DNA from: Hyphomonadaceae bacterium
GTDB lineage: Bacteria > Pseudomonadota > Alphaproteobacteria > Caulobacterales > Maricaulaceae
DNA: 35,494 nt
Direction: 5' to 3'
Assembly: GCA_014324115.1 (NCBI GenBank)
Contig: JACOMS010000009.1
Span: forward strand, 1 to 35,494
The translations under genes were made by a program, and so were the position numbers. Shown here piece after piece: positions 23,499 to 32,951 of this stretch; position 1 is the stretch's first letter, and every line of letters starts with the position of its first letter. Below the pieces are notes generated by a model that ran no database searches, was not told the origin of the DNA, and worked only from the letters and a program-made list of their open reading frames with translations.

Positions 23499-25574
23499 AT
23501 GAAAATCAAATATCTGCCTGTCTCCGCCATGATGGCCCTGGCGATCGTCGCGTGCAAAAAATCCGAAGTTCCGGAAACCGATACCGCCGAAGTCGAACAG
23601 GCGGTTGTGAAAACCGATCCGGTTCTTGGCACATTCGGCGTCGCCCTGGAAAATATGGATAGGTCCGTCGACCCCGGTGATGATTTTTATCAATATGTCA
23701 ACGGCGGTTGGCTGGACAGGGTTGAAATCCCGGCGGACAAATCCAGGCACGGGGCTTTTACCATTCTGCGTGATCTGTCCGATGAACGTGTGAAGGGCAT
23801 TATTGAGACCGCCGCCGCCAAAAATGCCGCCGAGGGCACGGAAGAGCAGAAGATCGGTGATTTCTACGCGGCCTTTATGGATACAGATGCCATTGAGGCG
23901 GCGGGTCTGGACCCTGTTCAGGCCGATCTCGAACGGATTAAATCGGTCAAAACCCACGAAGATGTCGCCCGCATTATGGGGGATCCGTCCCTGGCCGTGC
24001 GCTCCCATGTCAGCGGCTGGGTTGATGTGGATGTCAAGGATATCGACAATTATATATTTTACATGACCCAGGCCGGTCTCGGTATGCCGAACCGCGACTA
24101 TTATCTTGATGATGATGAAAAGTCGGTTCGGCTCCGGGAAGATTACAAAATCCTTTTGACAAACATGTTGACCGAAGCCGGAGTCGATAATGCCGCGCAG
24201 CGGGCCGGGGACGTCATGGCCCTGGAAACCCGCATGGCCCGGGAGCACTGGACGCCGACAAAGCGTCGTGACCGATCCCTGACCTACAATAAAATGACCC
24301 TGAATGAGCTGCAGGATTACGCACCGGGCTTCCCGTGGCAAATATCGCTGGACGAAGCCGGTCTTGGCGATCAGACAAATTTTGTCATTCGCGAGAATGA
24401 CGCCCTGCAGGGCACGGCCCGGATTTTTGGCGAGACCCCTGTCCCGGTCTGGCGGGATTATATGCTGGCCTCTTACATGAGCGGTATGTCGGCCTATCTG
24501 CCCAGGCGGATTGACGATGCCGACTTCGCCTTTTACGGCAAGGCGCTGCGCGGGACGGAGCGGCAGCGCGACCGCTGGAAGCGCGCCGTTTCACAGATCG
24601 ACGGTTATATGGGCGAAATGGTCGGCAAGGTCTATGTAGACAGGTATTTCCCACCCGCTTCCAAAGCCCGGATGAAAGTTCTTGTTGAAAACCTGCGGGC
24701 TGTGTTCAGGGACGGCATTGACGGTCTGGAATGGATGGACGAAGCCACCAAGGCGGAGGCACAGGACAAATTGCGCAAATTTAACCCGAAAATCGGCTAT
24801 CCCGAAGAATGGACCGATTATTCAACATTGATTGTCGACCGCAACGACCTCATTGGAACGGTCAAATCCGCCAATCTCTGGCGATGGAATGACATGATCG
24901 GCAAACTCGGCGGTCCGATTGACCGCGACGAGTGGGGAATGAACCCGCAAACGGTCAATGCCTATTACCGTCCGTCCCTGAATGAAATTGTCTTTCCGGC
25001 AGCCATTCTGCAGGCGCCGTTCTTTGATCCGAACGCCGACCCGGCAGTGAACTACGGCGGTATCGGCGCGGTGATCGGTCACGAAATGGGTCACGGTTTT
25101 GATGACCAGGGCCGCAAGACAGACGGGGACGGCCGGCAGCGCGACTGGTGGACTGAAAAGGATGCCGAGCGTTATGAAGAACTCGCCGGTGCCCTGGCTG
25201 ATCAATACGATGAGTTTGAGCCGCTGCCGGGTGAAAATCTGAATGGGCGTCTCGGTCTCGGCGAAAATATCGGCGACCTGACCGGCATTACCATGGCCTA
25301 TGCCGCTTACAGGCGTTCACTGAACGGAGAGGAAGCTCCCGTCATTGACGGCTATACCGGCGACCAGCGTTTTTTCCTTGCCTACGGCCAGATATGGGCC
25401 ATCAAATGGCGCGAGGAGGCCTTGCGGGCGCAAGTCAAAACCGGTCCGCATAGTCCGGGTGAATTCCGCGCTAACGGTATCGTCCGCAATTTCGGTCCGT
25501 GGTATGAGGCTTTTGACGTGACCGCGGACGATGCCTTGTATCTGCCGCCGGAAAAACGTGTCAAAATCTGGTAG
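23499..25574 (+). CDS. M13 family (neprilysin-like) zinc metallopeptidase, lipoprotein
   Basis: The protein has 691 residues, typical for bacterial PepO-like M13 peptidases. The zinc motif is HEMGH (His528, Glu529, His532) with the downstream ligand region ENIGDLTG (Glu589, Asp593). The C-terminus PPEKRVKIW is near the family consensus. The signal MKIKYLPVSAMMALAIVAC ends in a Cys followed by Lys-Lys, suggesting a lipoprotein. NPQTVNAYYRPSLNEIVFPA is another M13 signature. It cleaves short peptides in the periplasm or on the cell surface. AAAGGA before ATG is a good ribosome site. It follows the pump by 34 bp and could share its transcript. Confidence 0.95.
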   Translation: MKIKYLPVSAMMALAIVACKKSEVPETDTAEVEQAVVKTDPVLGTFGVALENMDRSVDPGDDFYQYVNGGWLDRVEIPADKSRHGAFTILRDLSDERVKGIIETAAAKNAAEGTEEQKIGDFYAAFMDTDAIEAAGLDPVQADLERIKSVKTHEDVARIMGDPSLAVRSHVSGWVDVDVKDIDNYIFYMTQAGLGMPNRDYYLDDDEKSVRLREDYKILLTNMLTEAGVDNAAQRAGDVMALETRMAREHWTPTKRRDRSLTYNKMTLNELQDYAPGFPWQISLDEAGLGDQTNFVIRENDALQGTARIFGETPVPVWRDYMLASYMSGMSAYLPRRIDDADFAFYGKALRGTERQRDRWKRAVSQIDGYMGEMVGKVYVDRYFPPASKARMKVLVENLRAVFRDGIDGLEWMDEATKAEAQDKLRKFNPKIGYPEEWTDYSTLIVDRNDLIGTVKSANLWRWNDMIGKLGGPIDRDEWGMNPQTVNAYYRPSLNEIVFPAAILQAPFFDPNADPAVNYGGIGAVIGHEMGHGFDDQGRKTDGDGRQRDWWTEKDAERYEELAGALADQYDEFEPLPGENLNGRLGLGENIGDLTGITMAYAAYRRSLNGEEAPVIDGYTGDQRFFLAYGQIWAIKWREEALRAQVKTGPHSPGEFRANGIVRNFGPWYEAFDVTADDALYLPPEKRVKIW

Positions 25575-25617
25575 GACTAACCACCGGCTGATCCCGGCAA
25601 CCCGTTCTTCCAATTTT

Positions 25618-26715
25618 CTAATTCAGACCGGCCTTGATCTTCCGCCAGTCGACGATTTTGAAGTTCTGTTTTTCCCGACCTTCGGGTGTGGCCTGATCCT
25701 GTTGATTATCCTGCACCACAAGAAACCCGTCCGGAAATTGAGGTGTGGCCATCGGCGTTACGTCAATACCGTCCGTCTTGGAGGTTTGGTCAACGCCACC
25801 TTCCGCGATTTCGAATTGTCCGGCAAAATCATGGCTCGGAAGCTCAAAAACCCCATAAGTATTGTTGCCTTGAGATGAAACAAGAAGATAACCACCATTA
25901 TCGCCTTGCGGATATACGGTAACACCTTCCAGATCGGTCATCAGGCCGTTCTGGCCCACGCGGGCAATTTCATCCCGCGCATCACCGTCAGCCGGTCTGG
26001 CCCCATAGACAAACAGTCCGCCGTTTTCCTCGGCAATATACAGCTTGCCCGTCCGGTCATCAATCACACACCCTTCGATCTGTGTACCCACCCTGAATTG
26101 ACGCAACAGTTCCGCTTCGACTTTTCCTTGACCGTCCCCGGCACCTTCAAAAATTCTGTATTGGTAGTAAACCCCGGCTTTGGTCGTTATTCCGGCGTGA
26201 ATATCATGACCAACCCTGCCGAGACAAAGTCCATAAGGTGAGGGGGTGATCGCTATATCTCCGCCATCGGGCCTGGCAAACTGATCTGATTCCGGATGAT
26301 AGAATAGCGGCACAAGCGTATTATTGTCATCATCTCCGGCCAGGAGCAGGACGTATTCCCGTCCGTTCCAGATAAAGCCGCCGCGCAAATCGACATTATT
26401 CACGGTGCCGACCGGCCAGAACTTCCGCTCCGTTCCATCAAGATTGTAAATGTAAATCCCGGCCTGTTTGTCTGTTCCGGCAATGAAGCCGTTTCCGTTG
26501 GTCCCGACATAAATCGCCGGGTCATCCGCAGAATCGCCAATGCTTGCCACGACAGGCGTTTCGAAATCCGCCTGAACAGCAAAGAGATCTTCACTGGGCG
26601 GGACATAAAAAATTTCCGTGCTTGCGCAGGCGCTCAGCACCAGAGTTGAGCAAATTGCGACTGTTGACCTAGTAAGTATATCGACCTCCAAAAATAAATG
26701 TCCGACCAAATTCAT
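25618..26715 (-). CDS. 3-phytase (beta-propeller) lipoprotein
   Basis: This is a beta-propeller phytase, a calcium-dependent enzyme that takes phosphate off phytate. It has DDPAIYVGTNGNGFIAGTDK, the repeated propeller blades and EGCVIDDRTGKLYIAEENGG, all typical for the family. A signal peptide ending LVLSAC predicts lipidation. The start is uncertain. ATG at 26715 overlaps the receptor gene. GGAGG at 26685-26689 stands 5 nt before an ATA (26679), while ATG is absent there; the GGAGG may simply be Gly codons of the receptor. The gene follows the TonB receptor and so is probably the last gene of a phytate-uptake operon. It ends 43 bp from the M13 gene on the other strand. Confidence 0.9.
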   Translation of the reverse strand: MNLVGHLFLEVDILTRSTVAICSTLVLSACASTEIFYVPPSEDLFAVQADFETPVVASIGDSADDPAIYVGTNGNGFIAGTDKQAGIYIYNLDGTERKFWPVGTVNNVDLRGGFIWNGREYVLLLAGDDDNNTLVPLFYHPESDQFARPDGGDIAITPSPYGLCLGRVGHDIHAGITTKAGVYYQYRIFEGAGDGQGKVEAELLRQFRVGTQIEGCVIDDRTGKLYIAEENGGLFVYGARPADGDARDEIARVGQNGLMTDLEGVTVYPQGDNGGYLLVSSQGNNTYGVFELPSHDFAGQFEIAEGGVDQTSKTDGIDVTPMATPQFPDGFLVVQDNQQDQATPEGREKQNFKIVDWRKIKAGLN

Positions 26716-29590
26716 CATATTGTGACAGGCGCGACCTGTCACCGAAATAGTAATACTCCGGTGCGTCAGTCAGGTTTTTACCTTCCAGACATATCTGGAA
26801 GTTTTTACTGATGTCAAATTTGGCGGACGCTTCGACAAGCAGGCGGTTATCCGCATAACGGTCGAGGTTTTCTTCGACAAGCTCGTCCAGATAGTCACCC
26901 CGGTAATTGGCCGAAACACGCAAATCCCAGGGGCCTTTTTCATAGGCCAAAGCAGCGTTCCAGACCGTGCCGGACTGTTTCAGGAACGGGACTTTGCGAC
27001 CGTCCGGAAGCGTGGCTTCGGATTCGGTCAGTGTCAGATTGCCGGAAAACAGGAACCCGTCCAGCCTTTCATCAAGCTCTGACAGGTCCTGAACATAGTT
27101 AAACTCGATACCGGAAATATCGGAATCGGAAACATTGACGAATGTATCCACAACAATCTCTGTAGCTTCAACATCGCTCATCAGTTCCGCCGGAACAGAA
27201 GCCGGGTCAATATCGGCGAGCAGGCCGGAATCAATAAAACCGGGATCAATGGGCAAGCGCTCAAGGAAGTTTGCAACCGACTCATCCCCGTCACGCTCGA
27301 ACCGTTGCCCAAAAGTAGCGCTGCTGACGGATTTGTAAAACGCGCCTATGGAAATCACGGAGAGTTGGGTCGGATAAAATTCCAGTGCCAAATCGAAATT
27401 GTCCGCTGTCAACGGGTCAAGATCCGGATTACCGGTAACAATTTCAACTTTTTGCTGAACGACAACATCATTTCCGTTATCGTCCTCTTCCTCACTCTCA
27501 TCCGGCTCTATCAGGGCCCCGGGCGCCAGCTCACCGAAAGCCGGACGGACAACGGAGGTATAATAGGCGGCCCGCCCGATCCATTTGTCGCCAAAGTCGT
27601 ATTTCAGATTCAGGCTTGGCAGAATATGTGTGTAGCTTCGTGAAAATTCCCGGGTCGCGGCCGAGTTGTCTCCGTCTATAGCTGCAAAGCCTGTCATGTC
27701 GACGTTTGTGTCTTCAAGTCGGGCCCCGGCCACGATTGTGGCCCTGCCCAGTTCGAGCGTCCCCATGGCGTAGGCGGCGAAAATTTTCTCACCGATAACA
27801 AAATCCTCAACATGACTCTCAAGAAATGTCGCATCATCGTTGACTTCAAGGGCGGGGTTGCCGCCGTTGCGCAGGGACTCTGTCAGATCACCGTCCGGGA
27901 AACCCGGCGTGCGATGAGCCAGACGCCAGTTGTCAATAAACAGATCACCGACAAACCCGTCATCCAGGTCGATTTTGCCCTCCGAGAAAGTCTTGTTCAC
28001 ATCCCGTGTTTTTTCGCGGTCGCGATATTTGGCCCCCGCTTTCCATGTAACAGGGGTGCCGCCGACAAGACTGTTGCGGGCGATATTGATTCTCCCGTTG
28101 TATTCCCTGTCCCGGTTGATGGTCTTTTCCTCTTCAAGCTCGTCCAGCCTGTAGTTGGCCGGATCAAAAATGAGCGCCAGTGCCCTGTCACCGGCGATGA
28201 CAGGGCGTTCCGGTGTGGCCGTGTCGAAGACAATGTTACCGGCGAGCGGGAAGTCGTCCTGAATATCCTTGAACCGGAACGTCACGTCATGATTGTCTGT
28301 GTCGTCTTCCTCGGCAAAGGCATATGAGGCTTCGTAATCCAGATACCATGGGCCCGTCTCCGTGACCCCGCCAACAGCATAAGACTGGATCTGGCGGATT
28401 TCGCGACGTTTGCGGACTTCGGCATCAACCTCGTTAATCGGCACTTCGGACGATGTGGATGATGTGGCTTCGCCGTCATCCAGATCCCTGTATTCGAACT
28501 TGTTCCGGATTTCGTCATCCTCGTAATTATTGAACAACGTACGCAGATAAAGGCGTGTCGTGTCTGTTGCTTCAAGGTCGATATTGCCGACAAAGCCGAT
28601 ACGTTCACGGGTCAGGTCGTACCGGCGACTTTCGTAATCATCATTCAGAAAATACTCTGTTCCGCCTTCCAGTCCCCAGCCTCCGGCTTCATTGTTATGG
28701 ACTTCAAGAGCCAGATTCTGGTAGTTGCCGGACAAGGCGATTCCCAGCCTGTCATTGAATACATTCGAATAAGTAATCGTGCCCTTGGGCGAGACTTCCC
28801 CGGTGATTTCGTTATAGCGACCTTCGGCCTTGAGGCGCAGGAACTGTCCTTTCCGGTCAAAAGCGGATATGGTCTTGAGGTTGATTACACCGCCCAGGCT
28901 GTCGGCGTCCACATCCGGGGTCAGGGATTTCCGGACTTCAATTCCGTCCAGCAGGTCCGAGGGCACGCCGTCCAGAAGAACGCCGCGGCGATCTTCCGGA
29001 GAAGGTGTCCGCACGCCGTTGATCGAGGCTGAAACGAGATCGGTATTGATGCCGCGGATGGACACGTAGCGCCCTTCACCCTGATCGGTTTCAACAGACA
29101 GGCCGACAACTCGGGCCAGGGCGTCGGCCGCGGTCGTGTCCGGGAAGTTACCCAAACCGTCCGAATCGATAACAGAGATGATGGAATCAGCCGCCCGTTG
29201 CTGGTTAATCGCCCCGGCCTGTGCGGCCCGCGTTCCGACGACGATGATGTTGTCTGTGTATTCAACATCCTCGCCCAGGACAAAATTTTGTGTTGTGCCG
29301 TCAGCCGGAACCGTCACTGCGCCGGAAACGATATCCGCACCCACATAATCGACCGTCACCGTATAATGACCGGACGGGATATTATTGATGGCGTAAGCCC
29401 CGAAACGGTTGGTCGCGACGGATCGGCCCAGTTCCTTGATAGTCACGATGGCGCCTTCAAACGGTGCATTGCCTGTGGCGTCCGTCACAACCCCGGACAG
29501 GCTTTGTGCGCCGGATGCTGGACCAGCCGCCAGAGACAGGGCCAGAACAGACGCAGATGTCATCGTCCGCCGGACGGTGTCGAATGTCAT
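26669..29590 (-). CDS. TonB-dependent outer membrane receptor (phytase-linked)
   Basis: The protein has 973 residues with a signal peptide (ending about ASG-AQ). Then come a carboxypeptidase-regulatory-like domain (about 30-105, SGVVTDATGNAPFEGAIVTI), a plug domain (about 125-255, including ADALARVVGLSVETDQGEGR and DADSLGGVINLKT) and a long beta-barrel. The C-terminus is EFGRTFIFGGRYTY, ending in an aromatic as expected for insertion. The pairing with a phytase downstream is known in Caulobacter- and Sphingomonas-like bacteria, where the receptor imports phytate or its products. The stop overlaps the probable phytase start region. Upstream sites resembling a PHO box suggest phosphate control. 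The start codon is preceded by GAGGG. Confidence 0.95.
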   Translation of the reverse strand: MTFDTVRRTMTSASVLALSLAAGPASGAQSLSGVVTDATGNAPFEGAIVTIKELGRSVATNRFGAYAINNIPSGHYTVTVDYVGADIVSGAVTVPADGTTQNFVLGEDVEYTDNIIVVGTRAAQAGAINQQRAADSIISVIDSDGLGNFPDTTAADALARVVGLSVETDQGEGRYVSIRGINTDLVSASINGVRTPSPEDRRGVLLDGVPSDLLDGIEVRKSLTPDVDADSLGGVINLKTISAFDRKGQFLRLKAEGRYNEITGEVSPKGTITYSNVFNDRLGIALSGNYQNLALEVHNNEAGGWGLEGGTEYFLNDDYESRRYDLTRERIGFVGNIDLEATDTTRLYLRTLFNNYEDDEIRNKFEYRDLDDGEATSSTSSEVPINEVDAEVRKRREIRQIQSYAVGGVTETGPWYLDYEASYAFAEEDDTDNHDVTFRFKDIQDDFPLAGNIVFDTATPERPVIAGDRALALIFDPANYRLDELEEEKTINRDREYNGRINIARNSLVGGTPVTWKAGAKYRDREKTRDVNKTFSEGKIDLDDGFVGDLFIDNWRLAHRTPGFPDGDLTESLRNGGNPALEVNDDATFLESHVEDFVIGEKIFAAYAMGTLELGRATIVAGARLEDTNVDMTGFAAIDGDNSAATREFSRSYTHILPSLNLKYDFGDKWIGRAAYYTSVVRPAFGELAPGALIEPDESEEEDDNGNDVVVQQKVEIVTGNPDLDPLTADNFDLALEFYPTQLSVISIGAFYKSVSSATFGQRFERDGDESVANFLERLPIDPGFIDSGLLADIDPASVPAELMSDVEATEIVVDTFVNVSDSDISGIEFNYVQDLSELDERLDGFLFSGNLTLTESEATLPDGRKVPFLKQSGTVWNAALAYEKGPWDLRVSANYRGDYLDELVEENLDRYADNRLLVEASAKFDISKNFQICLEGKNLTDAPEYYYFGDRSRLSQYDEFGRTFIFGGRYTY

Positions 29591-29638
29591 GAGGGTCCCT
29601 CAGATTCGGTAAAACGGTCGTCGCAGCCATCACGGGAC

Positions 29639-29670
29639 ATTATGAACCTGTCATGACGATTGGATGTCGG
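29639..29670 (-). promoter_or_regulatory. PHO-box-like repeats and -10 box upstream of the receptor gene
   Basis: On the plus strand, ATG-initial heptamers ATGAACC, ATGACGA and ATGTCGG start at 29642, 29653 and 29664, spaced exactly 11 bp. Read on the minus strand they are CCGACAT, TCGTCAT and GGTTCAT, matching the PHO consensus CTGTCAT at 5, 5 and 4 of 7 positions. CATAAT at 29639-29644 is a -10 box 8 nt past the second site. This layout resembles PhoB-dependent promoters, where the box replaces the -35. Confidence 0.45.
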
Positions 29671-29782
29671 TTTGGAGAAGTTTTTGTGTTGTTTTCAAGA
29701 CACGTTGCCGATCCTTGAAAATACTTTGTTCACCATCTCCCTGCGATACAGGCGACAAAAGTTTGAACCGAAGCGGCGCACC

Positions 29783-30514
29783 ATGACACAACTCGTTCTT
29801 GTCCGGCATGGGCAATCCCAATGGAATCTTCAGAACCGGTTTACCGGCTGGGTGGATGTGGACCTGACCGGGGAAGGCATTGCGCAGGTGAAAACAGCCG
29901 GCGACCTGCTCACCGCGGAAAACATAACATTCGATGCGGGATTCACGTCCTATCTGAAACGGGCTATTCGCACACTCTGGCTGTTGCTTGAGAGCGTTGA
30001 CCGGTTCCATATCCCCGTCACCAAGGACTGGCGTCTCAATGAACGGCACTATGGCCGTCTGACGGGGTTGAACAAGCAGGAAACCCGGGATAAATACGGC
30101 GATCAGCAAGTACAGGTCTGGCGGCGCAGTTTTGATACGCCTCCGCCGTCTGTTGGCCCGGATAATCAATTTCACCCGGCCAATGACGCGAAATACAGGG
30201 ACATTGATCCGGCCCTGCTGCCCGGTACCGAAAGCCTGAAACTGACCATGGAACGTGTGCTTCCTTATTTTGAGTCCGACATCGCGCCGCATATTGTGGC
30301 TGGCCGGACATTGATCATTGTCGCCCATGGCAATTCCCTGCGGGTCCTGATGAAATCCCTCTTCGGGGTCTCTGATACCGATATTGCCGGTTGCGAGCTA
30401 CCCACAGGCAACCCGCTGCTTATTGATCTTGAGGACGGAACCCTGAACGTGACGGCGGCCCGCTTCCTGGATGAGTCCCGCGCCATAGGGCTGCCGCCCC
30501 ACCCAGGTGGATGA
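29783..30514 (+). CDS. gpmA: 2,3-bisphosphoglycerate-dependent phosphoglycerate mutase
   Basis: The protein has 243 residues and interconverts 3- and 2-phosphoglycerate in glycolysis. The catalytic histidine is in LVLVRHGQSQWN, and the second is in IIVAHGNSLR. ERHYGRLTGLNKQET and AIRTLWLLLE match the dPGM family. ATG at 29783 gives the normal N-terminus; the frame is open further back to 29660 without family features. The end overlaps the next gene's GTG by 8 bp. The gene is divergent from the TonB receptor. Confidence 0.96.
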   Translation: MTQLVLVRHGQSQWNLQNRFTGWVDVDLTGEGIAQVKTAGDLLTAENITFDAGFTSYLKRAIRTLWLLLESVDRFHIPVTKDWRLNERHYGRLTGLNKQETRDKYGDQQVQVWRRSFDTPPPSVGPDNQFHPANDAKYRDIDPALLPGTESLKLTMERVLPYFESDIAPHIVAGRTLIIVAHGNSLRVLMKSLFGVSDTDIAGCELPTGNPLLIDLEDGTLNVTAARFLDESRAIGLPPHPGG

Positions 30515-30938
30515 TTCCGGTTATATGCGCCTCGCCCTTGATCTGGCGCGGCAACAAAAGGGGCGCACAGCCCCCAACCCGTCCGTCGGTTGCGTCATCG
30601 TCAAAGACGGTGTGATCGTCGGACGGGGAGCCACATCCGATGGCGGCCGACCCCATGCAGAGACGAATGCGCTGCGTATCGCCGGCAAGGCCGCGCGAGG
30701 CGCCACCGCCTACGTGACACTTGAACCCTGTTCCCATTACGGCCGGACCCCTCCCTGCGCCGATGCCCTGATCAAGGCGGGTATCACACGCTGTGTCATC
30801 GCCTGCACGGATTCCGACCCGCGCGTCCATCGACGCGGAGCGGCACGCTTGCAGGAGGCGGGTATCGAAACGCTCATCGGCGAAGGCGCACAGGAAGCGT
30901 TTCAAATCAATTCGGATTTTTTCGCACAATTCAGATAA
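30507..30938 (+). CDS. RibD-type pyrimidine deaminase domain without reductase domain
   Basis: RibD makes a riboflavin precursor by deamination followed by reduction. This protein has 143 residues, only the deaminase half (full RibD has about 370). The cofactor-binding and zinc motifs are complete: HAETNAL, and EPCSHYGRTPPC with both Cys. The protein ends INSDFFAQFR, just where full RibD crosses into the reductase domain. After the stop no reductase similarity is seen in any frame. It starts at GTG 30507 inside the end of gpmA. It may be a free-standing deaminase or a deletion relic; a separate reductase or full RibD could exist elsewhere. Confidence 0.85.
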   Translation: MDDSGYMRLALDLARQQKGRTAPNPSVGCVIVKDGVIVGRGATSDGGRPHAETNALRIAGKAARGATAYVTLEPCSHYGRTPPCADALIKAGITRCVIACTDSDPRVHRRGAARLQEAGIETLIGEGAQEAFQINSDFFAQFR

Positions 30939-30981
30939 AGCCGCCGCGCCGACAGGGAATGTCCCTGTCTTTCATTTTGAC

Positions 30982-31010
30982 TTGTCAATGCCGGTGAAAT
31001 ACTCTATGCT
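30982..31010 (+). promoter_or_regulatory. Probable creD promoter
   Basis: TTGTCA at 30982-30987 and TATGCT at 31005-31010 are separated by an ideal 17 bp. The start would fall near 31017, about 30 bp before the creD ATG, leaving room for its GAAGAGG ribosome site. Confidence 0.5.
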
Positions 31011-31047
31011 GGGAGCCCGCGAAGGAAATTCATCGGAAGAGGTTCAT

Positions 31048-32439
31048 ATGCTCAAATCAGCAGACGCGTCCGGGCGCTCTCTGGGCACCAAACTCATTCT
31101 CATTTGTTTACTTGTTCTGGTCATGGCCGTTCCGATCATATTCATCTACGGCATCAGCTTTGACCGCTCCAGCCGGGCCGCAGACGTCACGGGCGATGTT
31201 TCGCAGCGTTATGGCGGCAGGCAGTATATTGCCGGGCCGGTGTTGATTGCGCCCTACTACCGTCTCGGCAGGGAGGGCAAGGTCACTGAGACGGGCGAGT
31301 ATGCCATTTCACCGGAAGAGGGGTCAATAGACTTCCGGTATATAACAACGGAAATCAAAAAGCGTTCCCTGTTCAGAGTCCCCGTCTATCAGGCCGACGG
31401 TGAAATGACCGCCCGATTTGCCGCCATTGACAGGGATAAATACACGGATCGCACCATCGAATGGGATAAGGCGAGATTGATAATCGGTCTGTCCGATGGA
31501 CGCGGACTGACCGAAGATATTGCCCTGCGCCTGCCTTCCGGTGAGATGCGCAACTTTGAACCTGACAGTTACAGACGTTCTTCCGGAATCGACAGGCCTT
31601 ATGAAATGTCTGATGCCATCCTGCAGTACGAGGGGTGGGGCCAAAGCGCCGATTTAACCTTTTTCTCGGTCCCGGCGGCAGACATTCTGCAAACGGGCAG
31701 CGCCTTTACGGTGACTTCCAGCATCAACATTCGCGGCGCGCGGGAGCTTGGCGCCCTGCCCTTCGCCAAATCGACCCGCATGTCCATGACATCGGATTGG
31801 GCATCACCGGGTTTCAAGGGTGGATTTGCCCCGGAACAGCAGAACATTACAGATACGGGGTTTACGGCCAGCTGGTTTGTGTCCTACCTCGCCCGCGGTG
31901 TGCCCGGCGAAAGTCCGGTACATCAGATGGATTTGTTCGACGTCGGCGACAAAGCCGTGACCGTGCAGTTTGTCTCGGAACTCAACCCGTATCAGACCGT
32001 CAACCGGGCCCTGAAATACTCCATCCTGTTCATCGGACTGGTGTTTATCACATTCTTCCTGTTTGAAGTGTTGGTCGGAAGGTCCATCCATTCGGCGCAA
32101 TATATCCTTGTCGGTCTGGCCCAGGGAGTTTTTTATCTCCTGCTGCTGGCATTTTCGGAGTATATCGGTTTCACGCCCGCCTTCGGCATTGCCGCGCTGG
32201 CGACGGTCGTGCTGACAGCCGCCTATGCGGGTGCGGTTTTCGGCGGCTGGACGTATGTGATACGGGCCGGGATTGTCTTCGGCATCATCTATGGATTGCT
32301 GTTTGTCCTGATGCGACTGCAGGATTTTGCGCTGCTTATAGGCGCCCTTACCAGCTTCACGGCCATCGCACTCATCATGTATGTAACAGGTGGTATCAAC
32401 TGGTACGGAGGCCGGGAACGTGACAATGCAAAACCGTAA
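31048..32439 (+). CDS. creD: CreD family inner membrane protein
   Basis: The protein has 463 residues from ATG at 31048, with GGAAGAGG about 7 nt upstream; a longer frame from 30793 has no family features. An N-terminal membrane helix (LILICLLVLVMAVPIIFIYG) is followed by a large periplasmic domain containing GGRQYIAGPVLIAPYY, a CreD hallmark. The C-terminal third has about six membrane helices. CreD is linked to envelope integrity and beta-lactam tolerance in gamma-proteobacteria; here no creBC genes are adjacent. The role in alphaproteobacteria is not well known. Confidence 0.93.
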   Translation: MLKSADASGRSLGTKLILICLLVLVMAVPIIFIYGISFDRSSRAADVTGDVSQRYGGRQYIAGPVLIAPYYRLGREGKVTETGEYAISPEEGSIDFRYITTEIKKRSLFRVPVYQADGEMTARFAAIDRDKYTDRTIEWDKARLIIGLSDGRGLTEDIALRLPSGEMRNFEPDSYRRSSGIDRPYEMSDAILQYEGWGQSADLTFFSVPAADILQTGSAFTVTSSINIRGARELGALPFAKSTRMSMTSDWASPGFKGGFAPEQQNITDTGFTASWFVSYLARGVPGESPVHQMDLFDVGDKAVTVQFVSELNPYQTVNRALKYSILFIGLVFITFFLFEVLVGRSIHSAQYILVGLAQGVFYLLLLAFSEYIGFTPAFGIAALATVVLTAAYAGAVFGGWTYVIRAGIVFGIIYGLLFVLMRLQDFALLIGALTSFTAIALIMYVTGGINWYGGRERDNAKP

Positions 32440-32567
32440 TAAACGCTTGAAGGCAGCCGGTCACACCGCACAGGTAGTGTCCGTCCCGTGGGTGATGACC
32501 CGGCGCGGCAGGGATTATACGGGCTCCCCTCTTTTCACGGCGACCTGAAAACTCTAGTCTCGGGACC

Positions 32568-32915
32568 ATGCAGGAATTCACTCCGATAATGGCAGACCGG
32601 CGGGATAACCCCGACCGCAGCCCTGATCGGGGTCTTGCTCTCAAGGAAAAGCCCAGGACCAGAAAGCCGTCCATGTATCGCGTCCTTCTGATGAATGACG
32701 ATTATACACCGATGGAATTTGTCGTCTCAATCCTGATAGGCATATTCAACAAAACAGCAGAAGAGGCGACGCGCATCATGCTGAATGTGCACCAGATCGG
32801 GGTCGGTACCTGCGGCGTATATACGTTCGAGGTTGCCGAGACCAAGGTTGCACAGGTTATGGATGCGGCGAAACGGAACCAGCACCCGCTGCAATGTACG
32901 CTTGAAAAGGCATGA
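32568..32915 (+). CDS. clpS: ClpS, N-end rule adaptor of ClpAP
   Basis: The protein has 115 residues. It shows the ClpS core [16 protein letters not shown] with the Asn-Asp pair and Met that bind N-terminal residues of substrates, and the conserved His in [19 protein letters not shown]. The 25 residues before the core form a flexible charged tail, as in other alphaproteobacteria. ATG at 32589 is an alternative start. It brings N-degron proteins to ClpA, whose gene follows after 36 bp. Confidence 0.96.
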   Translation: MQEFTPIMADRRDNPDRSPDRGLALKEKPRTRKPSMYRVLLMNDDYTPMEFVVSILIGIFNKTAEEATRIMLNVHQIGVGTCGVYTFEVAETKVAQVMDAAKRNQHPLQCTLEKA

Positions 32916-32951
32916 AGGGCCGCCCATATACGGACCCGGAAAGGAACTGAC

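Noticed and set aside
23283-24341. 352-aa minus-strand open frame
   Set aside because: It lies antisense to the pump end and the M13 peptidase, and it has no family features.
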